NCBI GenBank assembly: GCA_918797485.1
Contig: CAKKNE010000004.1
Location: 1,798,001 to 1,862,000, forward strand
Direction of reading: 5' to 3'
Origin: Pelagomonas calceolata
Lineage: Eukaryota; Sar; Pelagophyceae; Pelagomonadales; Pelagomonadaceae
Length of the DNA stretch: 64,000 nucleotides
In this document: positions 32,227 through 43,232 of the stretch, piece after piece
Layout: every line of letters starts with the position of its first letter
Numbering within the stretch: the first letter of the stretch is position 1
Notes under the pieces: generated by a model
Databases searched by the model: none
Told to the model about the DNA's origin: nothing
Seen by the model: the letters and a program-made list of their open reading frames with translations, nothing else
Translations under genes and position numbers: made by a program

Positions 32227-33540
32227 GATCCAAGTGCTACTTTCAAAAATATGCGCCCCGTCCAAAAAAGATACTGTGCCTAACGGTAGCACACGGACGG
32301 GGGAAACTAGGGCGTGCCAGGGTACGCACTTTTGATACTTTGGGACTGCAACAAAAAGCGGTAAAATCCTTAAAAGAGCCAGCGACGTGTTCGCGTGGCA
32401 AGGTAATCGACGAAATTCCTAATCTGTGTGACCGTGACCCCCGCCGGGCCGGCCCGGCGGGGCCCGCACACCGTGACGGGAGATACACTCAGGCTGGCAT
32501 TGAGACCTCCTGATGACTTAAGTTAGTCACGGTGTGGCTGCGGGGCGTTTTCTTGTTTTGCCCCTTTTAAGACCCCTAAGAATATAATTCAATTAACATA
32601 TAGTATGCCAGTGTACCACGACCCTCAGGCTGGGGTCCGAGTCCGAGGCTCTACATAGTGTAATCATGAGCCCGGGCCCGGGCCGGTGGGTTCGGGCCCT
32701 ATGTAGGGTAGCATTTTGGTGGGGGTTGGCCTGGCGGTGTTGCTGCCAATTACCGTTTCGACCCCGGAGCCGCCCTCTAGCACTTAGGCCTTTGATCTAC
32801 GTTACTTTTTTTTTAATGGCCCGCTCAGGGGCATCTACCAGAGACGCCCACTACTAGTATCCTCTCCTCTGTCTTATCCCGGACTCGGAGTCCACTGCCG
32901 TAAGGGGGGACGACTCGGAGAAGGCAAATTCTTAATTAACCAATTACTAATCAACCGCTTTTAATTTTTTTTTCTAGTACTACAAGTTGCTCTCGGACAG
33001 TGGGCGCAGGGCCGAATTTTGTTGAGCTGGACTCTTCGGGGGGGGGGGGGGGTTGGGGACTACCGGCTGATCAATGAGTCAAAGAAGGCCGGCCTGCGCT
33101 TTTATCACAGCAAACATTAGTAAGAGGCACCATCATTAATAAAGAGTCGTCAGCTTTTATTTGACTCAGGTCGCATGAGACGTCAAAACTGTACCGTCAC
33201 GCCCTACTGACAGTTTGGACGAGACCATTATCCTAAATACTTGAGTAGCCTTTTCTCACCAGAACATGTTTAAACGGCTCTAATTCATATCTCCCTCTCC
33301 AAGAAGTTAAAAGGCATTCTGCTACACATTAGCCTCAGCGTTCGTGGACTACTGCCCGAAGCAATGAGGCAATCTCACCTGAACGAGCTTGGTTTGAAAT
33401 GTTCTCAAATGAGGTTACTGTTCGATGTGCTTGCCTAGACATGCTTGCCTCACCAGTTCCAGCAAGTGCAACAAGCGCATCAATTCCACCCGCCGCTCGC
33501 CTAAAGTTAGGGAAATAACAAAGCTAGTCGGCACTATGGG
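32227..33540. other. Intergenic region with rule words and a poly-G run
   Basis: No gene. ACCGTGAC at 32431-32438 and 32470-32477, GTCACGGT at 32526-32533, CTCAGGCT near 32495 and 32622, TCCGAGTC near 32633, GGCCCGGG near 32675. A run of about 14 G lies near 33039-33052. Confidence 0.5.
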
Positions 33541-36500
33541 CTACACAGGTTCGTGCAGGTATCTGCGAGCAGAGGCTATAGAATTCATGCTTGCAAGAGC
33601 AGCAGCACCAAGCCGTCGTACGCTAGCATGCTCGCTGCCCACATTTGCGTCACCCGCTGCATTGACCATGACTTTGAAAGCGTCGTCTCTGCTCTCAGCA
33701 AGTGCAACTCGTTTTGCTCCCCTGTCAGATACTGTGAGGCATGCCAAACATCTAAGTGCTGGTTCACGTATGGCTAAAGGCTGATCCGCCTTGGAGAGCC
33801 TTATGATAGCCTCGACACCACCAGGAATAACTTCCATATGATTACAATTTGAATCATGAAAGTAAATGGCATTTGCGACAAGACCCATGGCATAAGCACA
33901 CTCAAGGCTCGCTGGTGCTGATTGATTCCACGCATCTTTGTGTCTCGTTTGAAACACACAACTGGGTTCTAGGTGCGGGTACTTAAAAGGAAGTTCAATA
34001 CGACAATTGGCGATCATTTCGAAAATTTCTTCAAATAATGGCCCACAACGTGACTGATTTGCTCGGTTAGACCACACGAGATTTGAGAGGGCCCAAAGCG
34101 CCGTAGCGCAATCTGCACTACTCTTACGCTCACGTGTGATCCTCCAGAGAGCCTCGACAGCTCCCAGGCGACCAAGCTCAATCCGCAATCGTGAGCTGCA
34201 AGCTAAATTTCCAAGTAGCAAAGCAGCAGCTTGCCTTGCTGGTGAATTATTTGCGGTACACAACATCACAATGCTGTAGGCAAATGATCTCTCATCGGAA
34301 ACGGAGGTGCCTGCAAAACTTCTCATGCCTCGAGAAGCAGATACAAAAAGTGAGCTCGTATTATGAAGGAATGAGTCTTCGAGATAAAGATTTTTCCCTC
34401 CTGCCGCAGCAAGTGTGTTTGCTAGTACATTGATTACATTTGTTTGCATTTGAGTTGCTTTATCAGCATCAAGCAAGTTGCTGGAGTTGATATTGAGGAA
34501 CTTCAGGAGAAGTTCTACGCCACCAGTAGCTACAAATTTGCGAGAGTTTGGTGCATGCAGCGATAGTAGATTGGTCAGTGCGCATGTTGCTGCCTCGATG
34601 ATGTCAATTAGTTCTTCATGTGTTGCGGACTCCCAGGATACCCGCAGTATGGTCGCAAGGCACTCGATTGTTCCAGCAGCTCCTAGTCTCTCTTGGTTGC
34701 ATTGTTGCTGGAACGCCATATTTGCTGCGGCCTACACAGGAGCTGGATCTCAAACACAAAATTTGAGGTGCATAAAACTTTCGCTGATCTGCGCGTGACA
34801 CGCCAGGATAACCACCTCAGGATTGACATGATACATCAGGCTACTGACCATTGCAACAAGACCCTGCACTTTTCCAAGCAAAGTAGCATTCTCCGCAACA
34901 AATGATAGTGCGACAATGCATGAAATGGCGGCAATCACGCACTCATGGTCACGGTCACGACAAAATACCATTAGTATTTTTATCAAGGGCGACAAAGAAG
35001 TCATATCACCGCAGCTAGCCGCTCGTCGATAGTTGACAAGTTTACTTATATTCGCAAGATTTGGTCCTGCTAGTGTCCTCTGTCTGCGCAGTGCCCATTG
35101 TCGACGAGCAACGGCGATATCATAGGGAGTGGTGACATCATGTGGAGTCTGAACAAAAAATTCTGTGACATTATGTTGAGGATGCGTGCCCGTTGTTTTT
35201 AGTTTCACATTTGTTCTTTGATTTCTTGCGCGATTTACTGCCACATCTACCCAACGCTGCCACTGCTCTAGTACTTGGAAGCCTAGCAACCGACTATTTA
35301 CATGACTATTCCAGGTCAATGCGGAAAGGGCTTTGGCGCCAAGGCAGCGAAGCTCTCGCCGGGGGGATCTACACATTGCTGCCAACACGAGTGTGGCTCC
35401 ATTAGCACCTATACGTCCAACGCTCAAAGAGGGCTTACGTTTTGCAAACGCTGTGTTGTGTGTCTACGCAAGGCATCATTATAGCTTTTGTGTGCACCAG
35501 ACATCACTGCGACTCGTTGAGCAAAGAAAAGGAATAGTGCTGAAGTGTCAAGGCCAAGAGCCTGTGTAGCATTTTGTTGTCGCCAAATCTCATGGCGGAG
35601 GGATCTCCTGGCCTCCAAATCGAGCGCCTTTTGACGATGAAGTAAAGTCTCACGATGCCTGAGCATGCTTTTAATTCGCACAAACCCAGCCACCATTGTG
35701 TGCACCCATAGCTTGAGACGGGCTGAATGGGCCCGTTCGTAATAGATCTCATCGCGGGAGCATGCACGTAGTAGTGCAATTGTCTTTGTCAGCTTCAATA
35801 TTTTGAGTTCCTGCACTTTCTGCTGTGCATGTGCCAAGCCAAGTCTATGTCGAAGTGCTTCACAGAGCGCAACGTGTAGCGCAATCTTCTTCATGTGGGC
35901 GTTTAACTCGAATTTGAATTTCATTTCCGCCACGTCGCGCCTAAATACAAAGGTTCGGCAAACAGCCCCTCGTAGGAAGGAAGCGCAGGTGAGAACTTTT
36001 GTGCTTCTTGGAGTGCATCACGTTGAGCAAATCGCCGGTCGCTTGATGCTTTACTCTGTGCCACTGTTGCTAATGTCTTAGCGACATTCGCAGCGCGCAC
36101 ACCAGCACTGAGTGCCGCGGCGCTAATCTGTCGGCGAGATGATCGTTCGCTCAGTAGCTGCTGGTGTAGCTCTGCAGCTATACGACAAGCGCGTTTGTGT
36201 CCACGCAAACACACGGGTGCTGTGGAAGAATGAGGATTAATTTCTAACTTTTCATGTGGTCTTGTCTGCGTGCTCTTCATTAACCATTGAGACCCCAGGC
36301 GGGATTTTGCAATGCGCAGTGGTACATACCGCAGTCCAAGGGGCATGTCTGAGTAGTGATCAAGGGGGGTGGTACTAGCAGTTATACAGTCTGGGTGTAA
36401 AACGTCCACTCTGGGAACATGTGTTGTAGATAAAAGTTCCCGGCGTTGCCTCTGCTCATGGTTAAGCGCAATACGCTGAAAGTTCTCTAGTGATGCCAGT

Positions 36501-39500
36501 TTAGCATAGGTAGCTGCCAGGCGTGCCTCTGTCCTCTTTGAATCTTTAACAAATTTGTCTAGGACTCCGTGGCCATCGTCAAGTCCAGTCAAAACAATCG
36601 CTACTGCAGCATGGTGGCCAAGGATAGCCTAAGCTCAATCGTGACAAAGTTTCAAAGGAAAAAAGCACGGGTCAAGAACATTATCACGGTCCACTCGTGC
36701 TTCGTCGATTGCAATACGCGCTGCATGTCTCTGATTAGTTGCGTCTTGATCCCACAAGAGCCGCTTTATCTCTGCACGGAAAAACGAAACTTCTTGCTCT
36801 TGCCAAATTCTTCTTCGCCGACCTTGTTCTCTTAGATTTTCACAAACACGAGTGACCGCAAGTTTTGAAAAGAGCAGACTCTCAGTATTAGACTTACTTT
36901 GATGAGACTGGTGCACGATTGCGGCTTTATGTTTTTCGGCGCAGCAAACTCTCAAAGCATGTTGCAATTGAACCAGCTTGCGGGCTTGATAAGCACGCTC
37001 AACTACCTGCCGGGCTCGGACTGACACCGCATGCTGCGCTCCGTTGGATATCCAGTCACCCCGTTGGCGTTCAGCCACTAATTCTAGCTCAACTTGTCGC
37101 AAAGCCTCTATTTTAATATCGCGCTTGATAGAGTCACTAAATAGGTTGCCGATGTGTATATGCACATCCTTACGCTCCATCTCTGCTACCTTTGAATTAA
37201 GCACGAAAGAGAAATTTTTGTCTGAATCATCATGGCTGTTGTGTTTTGAATGCTTACTCAGTTTATAGCTCCAAAGCTCGACGTTAATGCGCTGTGCCTC
37301 GTGGTCAATCCAAGCGTCGGCGCCGAGTTGGGATGCTCGCGTGAGCAAAGAATCAAGAATAAACTCATGAGCTGACATTGACTTGTTGATAATTTCCAAG
37401 GGACTTTTTGCAACTTCTTTTGTTTGGAATGCTGGCTTGCGTATCGAGTTATTCTGGTGATGGTGTATTTGTTTGCTTTTTGTAAGGTCAAGGAGCTTTG
37501 CAACCTATTTTTTTCCAATATTTTTTTGGTCCAACCTTGGGAGGCTGAAGAGGAACGAACCTCCAGATAGTGTTGTGTCGCAAGTCCTGCTGAGAGTAAA
37601 ATTTTTTCTGTTATCCCAACCTCGCGAAGTTTTAAGTCCATCTACACATGATGAGGATGCGACAAAAAAAAATGATATTAAATTATTATACAGAGGGTAC
37701 GCCGAAAGTCACCACAACAAGATGAGATGCCTTAGCAACAGTTGAATGCTTCTGCCGAGACCTTGTTTTTTGAGACGATGCATGAAGATCCAACCTCACG
37801 CAAGCCTCTCTTTGGAGTTTTTCATTTATGCATGTACCATCGAGTCCGTGCAAAACTGCACTCGCTGCCATTTTGTGAATGAAGTTTGATTCTGCACTAA
37901 ACCGGACAGTGGGTCTCTCCGAAACTTTGTCTCGGTTCGAAGATGCCAGCGTTGCCTTTCGTAACGAAATTAACTGCTTTTGGGCGTGTGTCTCTGGCTT
38001 CACTGTTAGTTCGGGGAGATTCTCGAGATTGCCTTCATATAAATGCACCGAGTCTATTTGTACACAACATTGATTTTTGACTTTTGAAGTGCTCAGGGTT
38101 TTCAGTAATATGTATGATATTTGCCCTAGACGACGACGTGACATCGAAAGCCGCCTTAGCAACTCATCCTCGCAGCAAGCCTGTGTATACATCTTGGAGC
38201 AAATACCAGATTTTAAAAAAGAAAAGACGCCCAACCGCACAATCGCTTCCAACTGCCCCCTAAGCTGTTCTGGCGATATACCATCACCATCACTCTCATC
38301 AGTGCCAAGGGTAGTGGTCGCACGAAGTAGAGTATTCGCATCTACTATGAAAGGCTTTTGTTTTCCGACGAAATTCCCCGATGAATTTAGTATTGCAGTA
38401 GACTCTCTTGCAGCAGGCGCTAGCGCATTTTGAACCTATAATAAGATGTAATACGACTCTCTCTCAAACCCACACGGAGCTTTTACTTCTCGTGCCAACC
38501 CTGGATCTCTAGTTTTTGCAATGTCAATTACGTCAACACGAGTTTTTGCTGCTTTGCGGGATTTTTTGGGAACGTACTTCCAGCCCGTTTTACCTGCTGC
38601 AAGGTTACGAAGCGACTGCAGGTCAATAAATGCGGGGGTATCGTCTTCATCAGACAAGGAAGGGAGTTGCCTGTGTTCATGATACATCGACACAGTCTCC
38701 TCTAAGAAAGTTAGCACCCTCCTTGCAGCTATAGTTGCTGCATTTTTTTTGCGCTCGAGGCGAATAATCCTGCGCTCTTGGCGCTTAGAAAAAAATGCAG
38801 CATCGTGAAATGAAGTCGGTACTTCTTCATCACTGGATGAGGAATACTCGTCCGGAGCTGTTTTCGTTCTACTGCCCTTGATTCGCGTGTCTGATTTACT
38901 GCTAAATTTCCATGCCGTCTCGCCTTTATCCTGTTGGTTGCCTGTGTCGCCAGCCTCCAAGATGTCATTCGATTCTTCAGCTTGCGAATCATTATGTCCA
39001 GGTGGCTTCTGCCAGCTGACTTCGTTAGTTCTTTTATTTTTCCAAGAAACTTGGCCCCATTCGTCGACAGTTTCCTGCCACGAATCAGAAGATGGTTCCC
39101 GGACAGCACTTGACCTATGGGGCAAGAGGGATCTCATTCTTTCTATGCATGCCAATTTATATCTCAGTTTTAAACGCATGGGATGGATTAGCAGTTGTTG
39201 GCTCTTTGGGGCCTTGCTCATGTCCGTAACTCAGACTCCTTGGAATTTTGTTCTTGGTAACGCTTTCTTCAGAGAGGCCTACTATCATCCCCAAATCATT
39301 ACGTCCAGGTGGTGGCTCGTACCTGTGGCAAAATGGCTTACCCTTCTGTTGGCCACGGAAAGACAGACTCTGCCCTATGCAGCATTGCAACAGGCGGTTC
39401 CCACGCAGCGTCGCCAGTGTCCGAATGCACGTAGTACTTGCGGCCGTAATCATCTGTTTTTTCAGACCACTTTAATGCATCCGCAACACGGCGGCGCACT

Positions 39501-40579
39501 TCAATCTTAATTTCTGTTTCGGCAGCTGCACCGCAAGCACGCTCGAATAGCATTCTACGTTCATCTTTAGCAACTTGGACATGTCGCCGGAGTGCCACAG
39601 GCAGAGGCTGATCAATAGGCCAAAGAGAGGCTAGTTGCCCCCGCTCGATGATTCGCGCTACACGTTCACGAGAAATAGTATCTCGCGCTCTAGAAATCTC
39701 TGCACGCATAGGCTCGACCTCGGCCTCGACTGCCCGGTCAAGTGAATTGCGCAAAGATGACAATTCTAGTTGAGTCTGTTGCAAAGAGGAATCGAGGCGC
39801 GTGGTATCTTCCTCCAGCTTAATGTTATTGATTTTCGCGGCAGCAAGTGCACTTTGAATTTCCTTGAAGGTGGCAGCTGTCTGGCAAATTTTTGACACAA
39901 TTTGCTTTAATCTATCACTCTGCTTTGATATCTTTTTGGTTTGCACAATACAAATATCACAGACTAAATCAGAACTCGCTTTGAAGGTGGAGAACGCCAA
40001 GAGAATGGACCTGGCAGTACTACCCCAGGAGTCTAAAAGGTCACGTTGAGACCGTGCATCTGCTCTTGCTTCATTGAGCTTAACATCGAGTTCCCGCCGC
40101 TTCATTTCAGCATCTTGAGCTCGCTTTTGCGCTACTTTTGTAATTTCATCATTTGACCCCATGTCGACGACGCGTTGTACTGCGCGTGCGAAGGCTAATG
40201 CCTCTGGCATTGTTTTGATTCCAGATTCACCAGTTTCAGCGTTAGAAAATGTCCCATCCGCACGTTCTTGCCAACCACAAGCATCACCATTTGCGGCGCG
40301 CCGCAGTTGCTCTAGCTCCACGCGGAGCACTTCCATTTGACTATGTGCTTCTGTGCGCACCTGCGTCATACTCGCCTCAAAACTCTCCTCGAGTTGCATG
40401 ATTCTTGTATCCGCGGCCAATTTAATTCGATTCTCCATCGAATCCCGTTCATCAATTAGTCGCTCATTCTCTAGAGTTATACGATTAGATTCCTCGCGGG
40501 CCTGTTGCCAGCCAATGATTCGATTCACAACTGGACGTACCCGTTCAAGCTCAGCACGAAGTGCGGTCAACTCCCCCAT
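33541..40579 (-). CDS. Large WW / coiled-coil / armadillo-repeat protein
   Basis: A chain of minus-strand exons reads as one gene, with some junctions unresolved. Exon 1 starts at ATG 40579 and encodes a long coiled coil, a WW-like segment (CGWQERADGTFSNAETGES) and a clear WW domain (LKWSEKTDDYGRKYYVHSDT ending in WEPP). A second WW (WQETVDEWGQVSWKNKRTNE) lies in an exon ending at 38487, joined by a 51-bp GTAAAAGC...TTATAG intron to 38435. Coiled-coil exons follow to about 35.5 kb, then armadillo repeats (34795-35408 and 34731-33541; e.g. AAALLLGNLACSSRLRIELG). The 34732-34794 intron fits only as GC-AG. The junctions near 39340-39130 and 35930 were not solved, so two adjacent genes remain possible. 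No orthologue is recognised; a scaffold or ciliary role is conjecture. Confidence 0.6.
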
Positions 40580-40607
40580 TACCGCGTTGTGGATTTTTAA
40601 GTTAATT

Positions 40608-40720
40608 CTCGTCCTACCACGGCACCTACTGCGGTACCTACGGTACGGTACAAGCTGGTACCTACGGTACCTACGGTACCTACGGTACTGACCTACCACG
40701 GTATGGTACCGTAGGTATTC
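40608..40720. repeat. GGTACC(TAC) array upstream of WW/armadillo gene
   Basis: About seven GGTACC or near-GGTACC palindromes spaced by TAC/GTA. Read on the minus strand it would add an RYRRYR tail to the coding frame, so I placed the start downstream at 40579. Confidence 0.8.
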
Positions 40721-40831
40721 TTCTCTCCCATACAGCCCCCATACTGAACATTACTGAACACCGGGAGGCCCCAAACAAACCAAGGTTGCCCCACAGCAAA
40801 CGCAAGCGCAGCCCGGCGGCCTAGAATAAAC

Positions 40832-40982
40832 TTCAAGTTCACTGGCAAGCCTGCCAGTGACTCGGCCCGGGAGCCACTGCCAGTGAGTGCCAGTGACGGT
40901 CACGGTTGAATAGTATTTCAATAACTTGAACCTGAAGGAATCGAGGACGAAGCCTGAGTCGGAAGGACTCGGACACCGTGAC
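40832..40982. repeat. Dense block of XY-C-rc(XY)-G-XY words
   Basis: Twelve exact rule words in 151 bp: TTCAAGTT 40832, CACTGGCA 40840, TGCCAGTG 40852, GGCCCGGG 40864, TGCCAGTG 40878 and 40888, GTCACGGT 40899, AACTTGAA 40923, AGCCTGAG 40951, GACTCGGA 40966, ACCGTGAC 40975, plus a GACTCGGA split by the GGCCCGGG. Chance predicts about 0.03. The neighbouring 40983-41280 stretch continues with GGCCCGGG, GACTCGGA, CACTGGCA and GTCACGGT (41265-41272). Confidence 0.9.
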
Positions 40983-42114
40983 AGGCCCAGGCGCGGCGGC
41001 CCCGGCGGGCCGGGCCCGGGGGGTCCACATCCGACTCGGAGTCGCCGGGCACTGGCAGTGACCATGACAGCGGCTCGGGGCCCGGGCCGGGCCCGGGCGC
41101 CGCTCGGCGCAGATGCTCGGTACCGCTTTTTTGCGTCGCGCCCCCAGGCTCACTGGAAAGGGCAACACCTCAGCCTGAGAGGCTCAGCTAAAAATACGGG
41201 CATTTTACAAGTCGATTCCCCGGGCCGTCCGAGTCCCCCTAGTACTAGCATCTTGAAAGTGGAAGTCACGGTGGTGCCATAGAGTGGTGCAATAAATAAA
41301 TACTTACCAGGAGATTGAGAATTTGCTCTACCGTTTCTTGACGTCTCTTTTTAGGCGCCGGCTGGGTATCCTAGCCGCGCCGCAGGGAGAAGGCCTCTAG
41401 AGGCTTGGTGTATGTCCTTTTCCTTCAGGATATTTCTTCCTTAATTAATTATTTATTTATTTTATTTTTAAGCATCGAGGACAGACTCAGCGAGGACACA
41501 GCCTGAGTCACGGTGAGATCATTTCAGTTGGGGAGGAATAACCTTGCACCCGAGCCGCTAGTCTGAGCGGTCGCAATACGACGCGCGGAAGCTGAATTGG
41601 TAAATAAATGCCTTGCCACACGACGGCATTGATGGCACTGATGGCCTACCGAGCGGCTGTTTATAATGGTGCTGCCGGTCTTTTATTATTTATTGACGCA
41701 CCGGGATGCTCCCGGTAGCCTGAGCAGACCAGTGTAAAAAAAGGCTGGCCATGGGCTGCACGGCCCGGGCGCAGCAGAAAAAAAAAATGGATCTGTCCTA
41801 GTAGTCTGGATCCGTTGTGCAGTAACCCATTCTAGTTAGAACCAACTTCAAGCAAGGGAAGATAAGGCAGAAAGTCACGTGACCCAAAGATTTTAACGGT
41901 GACTGGCTCCATCTTTGCTTAGGGGCCTGGTAGGGTCAAGTTTCTTGGTCGGCATCATGATTTTGAAGGAGGCTGATGATGCTTAGGGTAAAGCAATACC
42001 CTGCCCAAGCCGCCAGAGGAGTCGAACGATCTTAAATGATCACGTGCACAATTCTACCATGCAAGCTATCTTACGAGAGCCCAGAGCTAGCCTACAGCCA
42101 CAAACTCTATACGC
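40983..42114. other. Intergenic region with rule words and repeat D
   Basis: No gene. Contains an inverted copy of repeat D (41340-41470), overlapping AGCCTGAG (41500-41507) and GTCACGGT (41507-41514), and an A-rich run near 41777. The remainder is unremarkable. Confidence 0.5.
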
Positions 42115-43232
42115 TCAGGTCTGGCAGTCTTTTTTTTTCTTTGCTCTTCTCGTCGCCGCACGTAGCGCCCGCTCATTCGCGGACCGTCGAGGATGTGTGC
42201 GATCGGCACTCTGTTGTGCGTACTCCATCCTCGTCTTGCGTTTTTGGTAATCTCCCCATGCACTGGTCTCTGGATTTTTTGCGTTGAGTTCCCGAAGCCG
42301 CCTTTCAACCTCCCGTTGTTTGGCTTTTTGGACTTGGAGCTCTGCTTCACTTAAAGTTTTTTCAGCCTGTGCATCATCTACGGGGAATAGCTTGCGGAAT
42401 GCGGCTCTTTGCGCAGGGCAAAACATGTATCTAAGAAGGCCCATTTTTTTTCGGATGCGCTTCTCGCGTAGTTTCAATAAACGAGCGTGTTCTTTTCGTG
42501 CCGCAAGCTGTTCAATCATATCACGCCGAACCTTCTCCTCGTGGAGATATCTTTTTTTCTTGTCCCACCATCGCTGACCCATGGTCTGAGTAATCATGGT
42601 CTGCTGGATCCTGAATGCTGGGTAAAAGAGCGCCGGAAACAGAACATGGAAACGATTAAACTCTTGCCAGTCTACCTTCTCATCATCGTTGAAGTCTAGC
42701 AATTCCAGCGCGTTTCGCGTGTTGCCTGAGAAGTCATTTGGAGGTACGATATGATACAGTACCCTCAACATGAGCTCAAGCTCCTCCTTCATGATGTATC
42801 CATTTTTATCCCGATCAAATATGTAGAAACAAAAGCGAAGGATCTCCTGTGGTTCGAAGAGGCAATACCTATATAGTTGCGAAATACTCAACACGCGAGA
42901 TCTCGCTTGCAATCAATTTCTCACGTAATCACTGCGACAAGATACTCGCCAAAGTCGAGTTCCTCGGTATGGTGTATGTCGCACAGGTCGAAAATTCCAT
43001 CACCAAAAATTGACCGCTTTTCGTGAAACAGCAAGTAAAATTGGTCAATTGCAATAACACCCAGCATTTCCTTGTCGCCTTCCCGGAAGTGGCGCCAGAA
43101 AACAGCCAATTCCTTGACACCAACTGCCAAACGCGCATTAACTAGTTCAAAGTTACGGCACGCACTGTTTATGAATTCCATTACCTTCAGCGTTCGATGG
43201 TCGGGGTTTGGCACAGTCATCGATGCACCCAT
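42115..43232 (-). CDS. EF-hand calcium-binding protein, likely N-myristoylated
   Basis: Two exons, 43232-42925 and 42868-42115, joined in frame over a 56-bp GTGAGAAA...TATATAG intron; 353 residues. The start MGASMT fits an N-myristoylation site (Gly2, Thr6). A calcineurin-B-like N-terminal half contains a degenerate EF-hand (FLVMEFS region read as IFGDGIFDLCDIHHTEELDF). Exon 2 has two canonical loops, DRDKNGYIMKEE and DFNDDEKVDWQE. The C-terminal 200 residues are a highly basic, charged helix (KAKQREVERRLRELNAK and an Arg/Lys-rich tail). It probably acts as a membrane-tethered calcium sensor; the target is unknown. Confidence 0.85.

Noticed and set aside
40832-40982. Rule words as ordinary transcription-factor binding sites
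   Set aside because: They appear as exact 6-bp gains between copies of the same repeat, cover nearly all dinucleotide variants of one rule, and nest within each other; binding sites would not do this.
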